From the NCBI GenBank assembly GCA_943325435.2, contig CALPPK020000037.1, forward strand, positions 1 through 7,903: a DNA stretch of 7,903 nt, read 5' to 3'. Position 1 is the first letter of the stretch. Every line of letters begins with the position of its first letter. The notes under the pieces are model-generated. The model saw nothing but the letters and a program-made list of their open reading frames with translations. It was not told the DNA's origin and searched no databases. Source of the stretch: Bifidobacterium breve. GTDB lineage: Bacteria; Actinomycetota; Acidimicrobiia; Acidimicrobiales; Ilumatobacteraceae. The translations under genes and the position numbers were made by a program. Of this stretch, positions 1 to 6,752 are shown in pieces.

Positions 1-54
1 ATCGCGCGGGGCATTTGGGTTCTCCCGCCTTGCCGCAGCCCCCATTTTCACGTT

Positions 55-87
55 GTGAACAGCTGACGTGACATTCGAGTGACATTC
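55..87. repeat. Tandem GTGACATTC direct repeats, possible regulator site
   Basis: The 9-mer GTGACATTC occurs at 68-76 and again at 79-87, exactly 11 bases apart, one helical turn. A related GTGAACAG lies at 55-62, and TTCAC-gtt-GTGAA (47-59) is an inverted repeat overlapping it. Read on the minus strand the units are GAATGTCACTC and GAATGTCACGT. Eleven-base tandem units with a GTCA core resemble boxes bound by OmpR/PhoB-family regulators, including actinobacterial PhoP; that assignment is inference. The site would most naturally serve a gene running leftwards out of the window, since the esterase ends at 237 and transcribes towards it. Confidence 0.35.
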
Positions 88-114
88 AGGATTACGTGCC
101 CATTGTTCAAACCT

Positions 115-134
115 GCGGCGTGTTTCGCGGCGTG
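115..134. repeat. Short direct repeat GCGGCGTG
   Basis: The 8-mer GCGGCGTG occurs at 115-122 and 127-134, 12 bases apart. It lies in the non-coding stretch 1-236, in which I see no gene, tRNA or clear terminator. It could be part of the same regulatory region as the repeats at 55-87 or a chance feature of a locally G+C-rich segment. Confidence 0.3.
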
Positions 135-236
135 CACGGTCTCGCTTGCTATCTGCCACAAGACCACCTGGGACTTACAAACACTACTAAAGGGGTGTTG
201 TAGGGAGTTTCTCGGCTTGACGATTGATTTATTCGC

Positions 237-1463
237 TTAGGGCTTGGGATGTGCCGCGAAAAATTCCCATATTTTTGTCGCAAAAGTGGATCTAAGCGTA
301 GGAATGTGAGCGCCATTCTCCATTGTCCATAGCTCTACCTCTGAAGAATTCTGACAGTTGGTCCATGCAGTAACAGCTGTCTCATCTCCGGCAATGTTGG
401 GCTCTAGGTCGAGCTTTGTAGAACGGGTGACGGCGTTTTGTGTGCATTGATTAAAAGTTGCCCATTGAGTTGCAGACGCGACCGCACTTGGGTACGAGGT
501 ACCAAGAATCTGTCCACCTTCATAAAGAATTGTTTCATCCTTCGTACCATGAACCTGAAGAACACTGACAGAACTTTTGGCTCCACAATCGGTTGCTCTA
601 AAAAAGGAAGCGCCGGCGAGACTGGCAATGGCTGCAATGCGATCAGGGTACTTACATGCCATTCGATACGACATGAAGCCACCATTGGAGTGACCAACAA
701 AATAAATACGCTTAGGGTCGACGGAGTAGTTAGATTCCATCTCTTTCAGAATTGAGAGTAAGTACACGTCATCCGCTACCGCAGAGGCAAAATCACAACA
801 AGCATCTGTCGCATTCCAGAATCGCCTTCCACTCGAATCAATAGTGCCATCTGGATATACCAATATGAATCTGTTCTTCTCTGCAACAGATTCAAACTTC
901 ATGTAACTCTCTTGTAGTGCTCCAGTGGCGCCGTAACCATGCAAAAGTACGACCAGCGGAAGGCTCGTGTCTTTTGAATAGGAAGAGGGAATGAACTTGC
1001 TGTAGGCCCTTGCCGTTGAAACAACTGTTGTAGATGTACTAGTCGGCTGAGTGGTTGATGGCGCGATTGACCATCGAGCCGAACCAACGGTGTAACGGAC
1101 TGGAGCACTAGATGCACCGGTTCCATTTTTGTTTCGTGATGCTGCACGGATGGTTACTTGGGTTCTCATTGGCATTCCAGTAATCGTGCAAGATTGTTTG
1201 CCGCTCAGTATTTTGCAACTCTTATTGTTGGCAGTGACGAGCGTAGAAAGTATTGGTAATTTGCTACTTCCCTTGTTTAGGGAAACACTGATTCGCAAGT
1301 CATAGGTCTTACTGCTCTTCTTAACCGACTCAACTGCTGAAATTTTTGGCGCTAAGGGAGTCGGTAATGGCGCAGCCTGTGAATATGACTGGTTGCTGAA
1401 TACTGAGGCGCATAGAGCAAGAGCAGCAACACCGATAATTGGGAAAGCCCGTTTATTCTTCAC
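237..1463 (-). CDS. Secreted PHB-depolymerase/LpqC-family esterase with N-terminal FN3-like domain
   Basis: 408 residues. Residues 1-30 form a signal peptide (MKNKR, hydrophobic core 8-22, likely cleavage after SQA at 28-30), so the enzyme is exported. Residues about 38-127 look like a fibronectin type III-like beta domain with a possible C83-C92 disulfide, followed by a Ser/Thr-rich linker (about 132-150). The rest is an alpha/beta-hydrolase: HGYG at 175-178 (oxyanion region), nucleophile elbow GHSNGG with Ser259, then Asp309 (HGTKDE) and His386 (NGAHIP) as the likely triad. The DACCDFA segment and overall layout match the LpqC/PHB depolymerase/feruloyl esterase family, which hydrolyses ester bonds; the substrate here (polyhydroxyalkanoate, feruloyl or other ester) cannot be read from sequence. 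The start is GTG at 1463-1461; an in-frame stop at 1475-1473 allows no longer start. The GTG overlaps the stop of the upstream DUF2256 gene (GTGA), with no strong ribosome site, so translation is probably coupled. Confidence 0.88.
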   Translation of the reverse strand: MKNKRAFPIIGVAALALCASVFSNQSYSQAAPLPTPLAPKISAVESVKKSSKTYDLRISVSLNKGSSKLPILSTLVTANNKSCKILSGKQSCTITGMPMRTQVTIRAASRNKNGTGASSAPVRYTVGSARWSIAPSTTQPTSTSTTVVSTARAYSKFIPSSYSKDTSLPLVVLLHGYGATGALQESYMKFESVAEKNRFILVYPDGTIDSSGRRFWNATDACCDFASAVADDVYLLSILKEMESNYSVDPKRIYFVGHSNGGFMSYRMACKYPDRIAAIASLAGASFFRATDCGAKSSVSVLQVHGTKDETILYEGGQILGTSYPSAVASATQWATFNQCTQNAVTRSTKLDLEPNIAGDETAVTAWTNCQNSSEVELWTMENGAHIPTLRSTFATKIWEFFAAHPKP

Positions 1464-1606
1464 TGAACTTTTTTACTACACCGCTGGCTGCAATAGAGCA
1501 CTTTCTCCCAGTCCCGAGCCCATTTCTTTCTCCACTCAAAAGGCCTTCCACACGTGACACAGATTCGTGGGGCAAATCCATTCTTTGTCTGTGCCTCACG
1601 ACTCAT
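1460..1606 (-). CDS. DUF2256 small zinc-ribbon-like protein
   Basis: 48 residues, starting at ATG 1606-1604 and ending TGA 1462-1460. Cysteines at 16, 19, 39 and 43 form a CxxC-x19-CxxxC pattern around [18 protein letters not shown], the signature I recognise as DUF2256. That family is a short basic protein of unknown function, repeatedly found next to photolyase/cryptochrome-related genes, as here, where the photolyase starts 48 bases away on the other strand. Metal binding is inferred from the cysteine spacing. The reading frame extends further upstream to 1804, but that part is antisense to the photolyase and lacks family similarity, so the internal ATG is preferred. There is no Shine-Dalgarno; a TANNNT box (TAGTGT) ends 7 bases before the ATG, which fits a leaderless message. 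The stop overlaps the esterase GTG by 4 bases, so the two are likely co-expressed. Confidence 0.85.
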   Translation of the reverse strand: MSREAQTKNGFAPRICVTCGRPFEWRKKWARDWEKVLYCSQRCSKKVQ

Positions 1607-1613
1607 ATTCAGA

Positions 1614-1619
1614 ACACTA
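1614..1619 (-). promoter_or_regulatory. Candidate -10 box for leaderless DUF2256-esterase transcript
   Basis: On the minus strand TAGTGT matches the actinobacterial TANNNT -10 pattern, and exactly 7 bases separate it from the ATG at 1606, where transcription would be expected to start. No convincing -35 is present 17 bases upstream (TTCGGC). Support is positional plus the lack of a ribosome binding site. Confidence 0.4.
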
Positions 1620-1648
1620 TTCGCAGATTGTTCAACGCCGAATATCAT
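1620..1648 (+). promoter_or_regulatory. Candidate promoter for leaderless photolyase transcript
   Basis: TTCGCA (1620-1625) and TATCAT (1643-1648) are 17 bases apart; TATCAT matches the -10 consensus at five of six positions. Six bases later is the GTG at 1655, so transcription may start at the start codon. This agrees with the absence of a Shine-Dalgarno before that GTG. Confidence 0.45.
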
Positions 1649-1654
1649 GGGTAT

Positions 1655-3151
1655 GTGAATAAGAGCACCGTGTGGGTCTTTGGAGACCAACTGAATCGGC
1701 AAATTGGTGCGCTCCGTGATGCCCAGCCGAAAACTCATCGCATTTTGATGATTGAATCCCATTCCAAGATCACTTCGCGTCGTTGGCATGTTCAACGTGC
1801 TCATTTCATTATCGCATCCATGAGGCGCTTCGCAGCGGAACTGCGTGATGCAGGTTTTGAAGTTGACTATCGCTTTGCGGATTCAATGCAAGAAGGTTTG
1901 CGCTTACATGTTGACGAATTTGCACCTTCAAAAATCATTGCAACAGAGCCGAACAGTTACGCAGCTCGCACACTTGTCTCGAAACTGGGCATTGAGACAA
2001 TGCAGTCGAATCAGTTTCTGTGTCATCCAGACGTCTACAAGGATTTTCTGAAGGGTCGCAAAGCTCTGAAGATGGAAGATTTCTATCGCTTCCAGCGCAA
2101 GAGACTGAATGTCTTGATGGATGGCGACCACCCTTTCGGAGATCGCTGGAACTTTGATGAAGAGAATCGCTCTGGCCCGCCAAAGAACGACCAAGATCGT
2201 TGGCCAAAACCAGAAGCAGTTGCACTCGATGAATTTGATGCAGAAGTTCTCAAAGATGTTTCACAATTCAGTTGGGGAGTTGAGCCAACTGGGCAATGGG
2301 CCACCACACGTGCAGGAGCTCTGCAACGCATGAACTATTTCATGCAAAATCTTTTGCCTATGTTTGGCGAACACGAAGATGCAATGCTCGCTTCCAATTG
2401 GCACTTAGCGCATTCGCTACTTTCCCCGTATCTCAACCTCGGTTTGTTGTTACCTGAAGAAGTAGTTGCAGCTGCGAGTAAAGAATTTGAATCAGGCCGT
2501 GTCCCTATCAGCAGCGCTGAAGGATTCATTCGCCAAATTATTGGTTGGCGTGAATTCATTTGGAACTGCTACTGGCAATGGATGCCTGACTATGCACAGA
2601 TGAACTCACTTGAGGCAACGCGTGATTTACCGCAACTGTTTACCAACCCCGACAAAACTTCTATGGCTTGCATGAAGTCAGTTCTTCAAGGAGTAAACGA
2701 ACGTTCATACTCGCATCACATCGAACGCTTAATGATTCTTGGAAACTTCTCTTTGATTGCCGGCATTAACCCGCAGCAGTTAACGGAATGGATGTGGAAC
2801 AGTTACGTCGACGCAGCCGAATGGGTAATGGTGCCAAACGTTATTGGTATGTCTCAATATGCAGATGGCGGCATGTTGTCTACCAAGCCATACGCAAGTG
2901 GCGGCGCATACGTAGATCGCATGAGCGACCATTGCAAAGGTTGCGCATATGACCGCAAGAAACGTGTTGGCGAAGATGCCTGCCCGTTCACTGTTCTGTA
3001 TTGGGACTTCTTTCTCCGCCACCAAGATCGCTTCGTACGAAACCCACGCGTAGCCCGCCAAGTACGCGCAGCCCAACAACTTGCCGACCGAGATGACCTG
3101 CAAACCACTGCAGTGTCTATCTTTTCGCGCCTAGAGCGCGGAGAACTATAA
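1655..3151 (+). CDS. Iron-sulfur (6-4) photolyase/cryptochrome, PhrB/CryB family
   Basis: 498 residues from GTG 1655, close to the roughly 500 usual for the family. The N-terminal Rossmann-like half opens with VWVFGDQLN (6-14). The C-terminal FAD-binding helical half carries [11 protein letters not shown] (297-307) and [17 protein letters not shown] (403-419). Four cysteines, C339, C427, C430 and C443, have the spacing (88, 3, 13) of the [4Fe-4S] ligands of Agrobacterium PhrB (C350, C438, C441, C454), and H354-H355 fall at the same offset as the PhrB His pair needed for (6-4) repair. Known family members use blue light and FAD, often with a lumazine antenna, to reverse (6-4) photoproducts; some act as photoreceptors. 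Repair is therefore likely, not proven. The frame is open back to 1439, but that stretch overlaps the DUF2256 and esterase genes and lacks family similarity. TTG 1628 is an alternative start. No ribosome binding site is seen; a -10 box suggests a leaderless message. Confidence 0.92.
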   Translation: MNKSTVWVFGDQLNRQIGALRDAQPKTHRILMIESHSKITSRRWHVQRAHFIIASMRRFAAELRDAGFEVDYRFADSMQEGLRLHVDEFAPSKIIATEPNSYAARTLVSKLGIETMQSNQFLCHPDVYKDFLKGRKALKMEDFYRFQRKRLNVLMDGDHPFGDRWNFDEENRSGPPKNDQDRWPKPEAVALDEFDAEVLKDVSQFSWGVEPTGQWATTRAGALQRMNYFMQNLLPMFGEHEDAMLASNWHLAHSLLSPYLNLGLLLPEEVVAAASKEFESGRVPISSAEGFIRQIIGWREFIWNCYWQWMPDYAQMNSLEATRDLPQLFTNPDKTSMACMKSVLQGVNERSYSHHIERLMILGNFSLIAGINPQQLTEWMWNSYVDAAEWVMVPNVIGMSQYADGGMLSTKPYASGGAYVDRMSDHCKGCAYDRKKRVGEDACPFTVLYWDFFLRHQDRFVRNPRVARQVRAAQQLADRDDLQTTAVSIFSRLERGEL

Positions 3152-3171
3152 ACCACTACACCTGAGCCTGG

Positions 3172-3248
3172 TTGACATCTGGCCTGCAATAGGTCACAAA
3201 AATGAATTTCGAAGCTGACTGGTAAATCTTTCTTTCCTTTCATATGTT
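3172..3248 (+). promoter_or_regulatory. Weak promoter candidates for the tad operon
   Basis: The gap between the photolyase stop (3151) and the first tad start (3307) must hold the operon's promoter if it is not read through from the photolyase. It contains a perfect TTGACA at 3172-3177, but the hexamer 17 bases on is CACAAA, a poor -10. Separately, TATGTT at 3243-3248 fits TANNNT and would give a leader of about 50 bases, but lacks a -35. No hairpin terminator for the photolyase is evident in this gap. Confidence 0.22.
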
Positions 3249-3293
3249 GTCCGTCCACACATCACTCGCGACGGCAGTTGTCGTTTCATTCTT

Positions 3294-3300
3294 GAGGGAG
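3294..3300 (+). promoter_or_regulatory. Ribosome binding site fixing the CpaB-like start
   Basis: GAGGGAG lies 6 bases before ATG 3307. It decides that start over the in-frame ATG at 3244, whose extra 21 residues have no ribosome site and no family similarity. Confidence 0.75.
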
Positions 3301-3306
3301 AAATCG

Positions 3307-3843
3307 ATGTCAGAAGCATCCAACAACTCTGGTGCGCCAGGTATCGCCGAACGCTTGTCGGTTCTACGAGCGCCGCAACCAGGTACAGCGCCAAGTCGAG
3401 CCTTGGCACCGAAACGTATGCGTTTAGAAGTTCTCATAGGAGTTGTGGTGGTTCTTGCTGGCGTAACAATGGCTCTCTTCCTCAGTGGTCGAAACTCTTC
3501 CCCAGTAGGTCCGGGCGAACCTGCAACAAGTTCTCCAGAAGTTGCCGCACCTAATTCTCAACTCATGGCGGGTGAAGCATTCATTGCAATTGCTGTTGAG
3601 CCTGGGAACTTCCCGCCGTCATTGATTGCCGGTGACACGGTACGTGTAGTAGTCACGCCAAGTAATGATGGAAGTGGAAGTGTCCGCAATCTGAAGGAAA
3701 CAACAGTTGTTCAGTCAGTTATGCCACCTGCCGATATGGGAACTCAGTTTGTTGTAACTGTTCGTGCACCCGAAAGTATTGCAACTGCAATCGCTGCTTC
3801 CGGTCCTCTCCATCTTTCAATTGTGAGAGGGAATAACCAATGA
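3307..3843 (+). CDS. CpaB/RcpC-like SAF-domain pilus assembly protein (reduced form)
   Basis: 178 residues. The order is a Pro/Ala-rich cytoplasmic N-terminus (1-38), one transmembrane helix (about 41-60), a Pro/Ser/Gly-rich linker (61-87), then a beta-rich domain (about 88-176). AFIAIAVEPGNFPPSLIAGD (91-110), followed by TVRVVV, resembles the second half of the SAF/CpaB domain: a pairing of a long hydrophobic strand with a PGD-like turn. CpaB/RcpC proteins act on the outside of the cytoplasmic membrane in Tad pilus assembly. Many are 230-300 residues long; here the usual first half of the domain after the helix seems replaced by linker, so this is a short version. It heads the operon and overlaps tadA by ATGA. 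The functional call rests on context and the domain fragment, not on catalytic motifs. Confidence 0.65.
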   Translation: MSEASNNSGAPGIAERLSVLRAPQPGTAPSRALAPKRMRLEVLIGVVVVLAGVTMALFLSGRNSSPVGPGEPATSSPEVAAPNSQLMAGEAFIAIAVEPGNFPPSLIAGDTVRVVVTPSNDGSGSVRNLKETTVVQSVMPPADMGTQFVVTVRAPESIATAIAASGPLHLSIVRGNNQ

Positions 3844-5129
3844 GTGTTCTCTCGCCAACCATTCCTGAAGTTGCGCGGGCAATTGCAACAGCCCTGGCCG
3901 ATGATCGCGTGCGTCGTCATAACGAGGATCAGTTACCCCCATCGGTAGACGAGGAACGACACATGGCGCGGTTAACAGCTGCGGGCGTCCTTGCAAAGGC
4001 CCGGCCATTGGATGCTTGGGGATTTGATGCAATTCCTAATCCGGATGACCGTCAGATTATCGATGAAGCAATTGCTCAAGTCTTAGGTCTTGGTCGACTA
4101 GAGCCACTTCTTGAAGATGATGAGATTTCTGATATTCACATTCGGGGCAACTTTCCAGTTTGGGTAAAGACACGGAATGGTGAGCGACGTGAACATCCAC
4201 CGATAGTTCAAACTGACGCTGAATTGGTTAACCTGATTCGCCGCATAGCTTCACGCATGGGACACAGAGAACAACGTTTTGATCCTGCGCACCCGGAACT
4301 CAATTTGCAATTACCCGATGGTTCAAGGCTGTTTGCAGCCATGGAGATTTCATCTCACCCCACACTTGTAATCCGGCGACACCGTTTTGAATTCTCAGCA
4401 ATCTCGCAACTTGTCGAGCGACAAATGATGGAACCAGAAGTTGGAAGTTTTCTTGCTGCAGCGGTTCGAAGTAGAAAAAACATAATTGTCGCTGGTGGAA
4501 CAGGATCGGGCAAGACCACTCTGCTTCGTGCACTCATCAATGAGATTGGGCCATTAGAACGAATAGTGACCATAGAAGATGCTTATGAACTAGGTATTGA
4601 TCACTTTCAGAGTGCTCACCCTGACCACGATGCATTACAAGCCCGCACAGCCAACATTGAAGGTCAAGGCGAGATCACTATGGCTGATCTCACGCGTATG
4701 GCGTTGCGAATGGATCCAGACCGGGTGATCGTGGGCGAAGTAAGAGGCGGGGAAGCATTTCCCATGCTGCTTGCGATGAGCCAAGGAAATAACGGGTCAA
4801 TGTGCACGTTGCACGCCGATAGTGCACGATCAGTGTTTCCAAAACTATTGGCGTACGTATCTATGGCTTCGACCGGCGTACCAACTGAGACTGTGAATCT
4901 TCTCATCGCTAGTGCAATACATTTTGTGGTTCATATCGAAGTCCGAGACAATGTTCGTCGAATAACTTCAATTCATGAAGTAGTTGATGCTGATGGAACA
5001 GCAATTGTCTCTAACGAGGTCTATTCAGTTAATAGCGCCACTCCGCAGTTTGTGGCGTTGCGTGGCGCCACAGCTACACAATTGGAAGGGCATGGCTTTC
5101 CACGGGCACGGGAATTGTCGTGGAGCTAA
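3840..5129 (+). CDS. tadA: TadA/CpaF secretion ATPase of the Tad pilus
   Basis: 429 residues. It is a type II/IV secretion-superfamily ATPase that powers pilus assembly from the cytoplasmic face of the membrane. An N-terminal domain (about 70-185, with ISDIHIRG at 96-103, the CpaF equivalent of the usual DIHxN segment) precedes the RecA-like core: Walker A GGTGSGKTT (219-227, Lys225), Asp box TIEDAYEL (244-251), Walker B VIVGEVRGGE (296-305, Glu300), and His box TLHADS with His325. All catalytic elements are present and the length is normal for CpaF. The start ATG 3840 has GAGGGA 7 bases upstream and overlaps the previous stop (ATGA). The gene runs 10 bases into tadB. In M. tuberculosis and other actinobacteria the same protein leads a TadA-TadB-TadC-Flp-TadE cluster, as here. 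Confidence 0.95.
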   Translation: MSVLSPTIPEVARAIATALADDRVRRHNEDQLPPSVDEERHMARLTAAGVLAKARPLDAWGFDAIPNPDDRQIIDEAIAQVLGLGRLEPLLEDDEISDIHIRGNFPVWVKTRNGERREHPPIVQTDAELVNLIRRIASRMGHREQRFDPAHPELNLQLPDGSRLFAAMEISSHPTLVIRRHRFEFSAISQLVERQMMEPEVGSFLAAAVRSRKNIIVAGGTGSGKTTLLRALINEIGPLERIVTIEDAYELGIDHFQSAHPDHDALQARTANIEGQGEITMADLTRMALRMDPDRVIVGEVRGGEAFPMLLAMSQGNNGSMCTLHADSARSVFPKLLAYVSMASTGVPTETVNLLIASAIHFVVHIEVRDNVRRITSIHEVVDADGTAIVSNEVYSVNSATPQFVALRGATATQLEGHGFPRARELSWS

Positions 5130-5836
5130 TTCTTTGGATCATTAGTGGCTTGGTTATTGCCGGAGGCGCACTCGCAGCACTACGGGGATCTGGAAGCGTA
5201 ATGGCATTCAGTGTTGCCCTTCGCGACCAATCTGTTCGAAGGCGCCAAGCAGACGATCAGCGTGCGTTAGTTGAAGCTGTAGCTACATGGACTGAGAATC
5301 TTCGAGACACAATTTCCGCATCATCGGGTCTAGAGCAAGCAATCATTGCGACAGAGCTTCATGCACCTCGTGCTATCTCTGCTCCCGTCCGTCGACTTGT
5401 TGCGTCCCTTCGGTATGGATCATTGGAAGATGGCTTGCGACGTTTTGCAGATGATGTGGCCCATCCCACTTGTGACTTTGTGGTGGCGGCACTTATTACG
5501 ACTGCGCAGCACCAGACACGTGACCTTGGTCAGTTACTGGGCCACTTAAGTGACTGTGCACGAGCAGAATGCCACTTGTATTTACGTATATGGGTTTCAC
5601 GGGCCCGATCACGTTCCGCAGTGCGAATCATTACTGGAACAGTCGGAACGTTCATCGCAGGACTGGTTTTGTTCAATCGCCCCTACTTGGCACCATTCGC
5701 TTCGGTCGAGGGCATTGGTGTTGCAATATGTATTTCACTGTCATTTGGCTTCGCTATCTGGTGGTTGCAACGCATTGCTCAAATTCGAACACCAGCAAGG
5801 TTCTTGTCAGGCCGTAATGCAGTGGTTACATCATGA
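5120..5836 (+). CDS. tadB: TadB-like inner-membrane platform protein
   Basis: 238 residues, shorter than the 280-320 of proteobacterial TadB but in line with reduced actinobacterial forms. There is a transmembrane helix at about 3-21 and two more at about 168-186 and 197-216, with a helical cytoplasmic type II secretion F (T2SSF) domain between (about 55-160; WTENLRDTISASSGLEQAI at 57-75 is typical of TadB). TadB and TadC form the membrane platform on which TadA acts. The start is GTG 5120, inside the last codons of tadA (10-base overlap), preceded by a weak GGGA; no better start would keep the first helix. The stop overlaps tadC as ATGA. Confidence 0.88.
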   Translation: MELILWIISGLVIAGGALAALRGSGSVMAFSVALRDQSVRRRQADDQRALVEAVATWTENLRDTISASSGLEQAIIATELHAPRAISAPVRRLVASLRYGSLEDGLRRFADDVAHPTCDFVVAALITTAQHQTRDLGQLLGHLSDCARAECHLYLRIWVSRARSRSAVRIITGTVGTFIAGLVLFNRPYLAPFASVEGIGVAICISLSFGFAIWWLQRIAQIRTPARFLSGRNAVVTS

Positions 5837-6522
5837 AGGGTCTATTGCCAGACGTATCTGATCTGGAGTTGTTGGGAATTACAGAGGTTGACTTCATTCG
5901 CCGTTTAATCCAACGCACAATTTTTGCAACAGTGTGTGGCCTATCGTCAACGATTCTGTGGATATTCCTTTGGAATAAGCCCCCATTCATTGCTGTCATG
6001 TTTTTATGTCTTGCGGTTCCATTTCTCTCTTGGCATTTAGCGGTCAAACGAGTAGCCACTGCGAGCCAAATTCGACGGTCGGATATGGATCTTGCAGTCG
6101 CTGTCTATTTGGATCTTGTCAATGTTCTGTTGGCTGGAGGTGCAGGAGTAGAAACAGCAATGCTTGCCGCAGCAGGTGCTGGTGATGGATTCAGTTTCGA
6201 ACAAATACGTCTCGCCCTCGTACGTGCGCAGAGTTCCCGCGGGTCATATTGGGACTCTCTAAGAGAACTTGGCGAACGTACCGGTGTTGAATCCCTTGAA
6301 GACGTTGCTCACAGTGTGCAATTAGCTGGAGAACACGGCGCGCGTATTCGCCAGTCCTTAGCAGCGAAGGCCACGGCATTACGTGGCAGAAACCTGGCAC
6401 GTATCGAACACGAAGCTGAAGAGCGCACTGAACATATGGGTCTGCCAATAGTTCTTCTCTTTCTCGGCTTCATATTGCTCGTCGGCTATCCGGCATTTGT
6501 CGGAACCCTGGGTGCGCTATAG
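5833..6522 (+). CDS. tadC: TadC-like inner-membrane platform protein
   Basis: 229 residues. Two helices near the N-terminus (about 29-48 and 51-69) are followed by a T2SSF domain (about 83-200) with the TadC-like run DLAVAVYLDLVNVLLAGGAG (86-105), an acidic-basic helix of RIEHEAEERTEH (190-201), and a last helix at about 203-221. It should pair with TadB under the TadA motor. ATG 5833 overlaps the tadB stop (ATGA), with only a weak ribosome site, so translation is probably coupled. The gene ends in a TAG lying in the middle of a 12-base palindrome, followed by the only real gap within the tad operon. Confidence 0.88.
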   Translation: MKGLLPDVSDLELLGITEVDFIRRLIQRTIFATVCGLSSTILWIFLWNKPPFIAVMFLCLAVPFLSWHLAVKRVATASQIRRSDMDLAVAVYLDLVNVLLAGGAGVETAMLAAAGAGDGFSFEQIRLALVRAQSSRGSYWDSLRELGERTGVESLEDVAHSVQLAGEHGARIRQSLAAKATALRGRNLARIEHEAEERTEHMGLPIVLLFLGFILLVGYPAFVGTLGAL

Positions 6523-6525
6523 CGC
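6514..6525 (+). other. 12-base palindrome across the tadC stop codon
   Basis: GCGCTATAGCGC is a perfect palindrome that includes the TAG stop of tadC (6520-6522). As RNA it would form a 4-bp GCGC stem with a UAUA loop, with one further pair possible beyond a mismatch. It has no T-tract, so it is not a classical terminator. It could slow decay or processing between the tadC and pilin halves of the message, or be a DNA site; either is inference. Confidence 0.4.
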
Positions 6526-6545
6526 CCTATCTAGATCTCAAAAAT

Positions 6546-6551
6546 AAGGAG
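6546..6551 (+). promoter_or_regulatory. Strong ribosome binding site of the pilin gene
   Basis: AAGGAG sits 6 bases before ATG 6558 in an A-rich stretch, the closest match to the anti-Shine-Dalgarno in the window. Other tad genes rely on overlap. This suggests the pilin is made in excess over the machinery, as expected of a fibre subunit. Confidence 0.85.
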
Positions 6552-6557
6552 AAAAAC

Positions 6558-6752
6558 ATGTCAATTTCACGACAGCTATATCAGTACTACCGCATTCGGT
6601 TCGATGCTTCTCACGAGCGAGACATTGAACGGGGAGAAGTGAGTGCAACCACTGTCGTCATGGCAGCCGCACTGATTGCCCTTGCCATCACCGTTGGCGG
6701 AATCATCAGTTCGCGAGTGCGCGATAAGGCAAATTCGCTGAACCTCGGATGA
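6558..6752 (+). CDS. Flp-like pilin candidate
   Basis: 64 residues. A polar, charged N-terminus (1-26) ends in ERGEVSATT, followed by one hydrophobic helix (about 30-51) and a short charged tail (RVRDKANSLNLG). Size, place between tadC and tadE-like genes, and strong ribosome site all fit the Flp major pilin. If prepilin peptidase cuts after Gly26, the mature protein is 38 residues starting EVSAT. It lacks the Glu at mature position 5 and the Tyr at 6 that mark classical Flp pilins; Glu27 at +1 is the only acidic residue near the helix. It could instead be a minor subunit. The stop overlaps the next gene (ATGA). Confidence 0.65.
   Translation: MSISRQLYQYYRIRFDASHERDIERGEVSATTVVMAAALIALAITVGGIISSRVRDKANSLNLG

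Noticed and set aside
139..167. Hairpin downstream of the esterase (GGT/CTTG with CAAG/ACC)
   Set aside because: The stem needs a 4-base bulge and has no T-tract on the minus strand, so it does not support a terminator call.
96..203. 35-codon plus-strand reading frame from GTG 96
   Set aside because: No ribosome site, no recognisable sequence and antisense to the likely esterase 3' region; length is within chance expectation.
438..755. 105-codon plus-strand frame inside the esterase
   Set aside because: It is antisense to a gene with a full catalytic triad and shows no domain or ribosome site; a shadow frame.
1408..1412. Lipoprotein signal (lipobox) on the esterase
   Set aside because: Cys18 is preceded by Leu-Ala-Leu; a lipobox needs Gly, Ala or Ser just before the Cys, and a good SQA cleavage site for ordinary signal peptidase follows at residues 28-30.
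1612..1633. LexA/SOS box between DUF2256 and photolyase
   Set aside because: GAAC (1612-1615) and GTTC (1630-1633) are present but 14 bases apart; the actinobacterial box needs a spacing of 4.
1439..1654. N-terminal extension of the photolyase by 72 codons
   Set aside because: It overlaps the DUF2256 gene and the esterase start, has no ribosome site and no family-like sequence; the family begins with the VWVFGDQLN strand just after GTG 1655.
1607..1804. Longer DUF2256 form using an upstream ATG at 1804 on the minus strand
   Set aside because: The added 66 residues are antisense to the photolyase N-terminus and look like shadow coding; DUF2256 proteins are typically about 50 residues.
2854..3258. 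134-codon minus-strand frame across the photolyase 3' end
   Set aside because: Covers the conserved Fe-S region of the photolyase; its own protein is low in family-like features and rich in Arg/Ser, as expected of a shadow.
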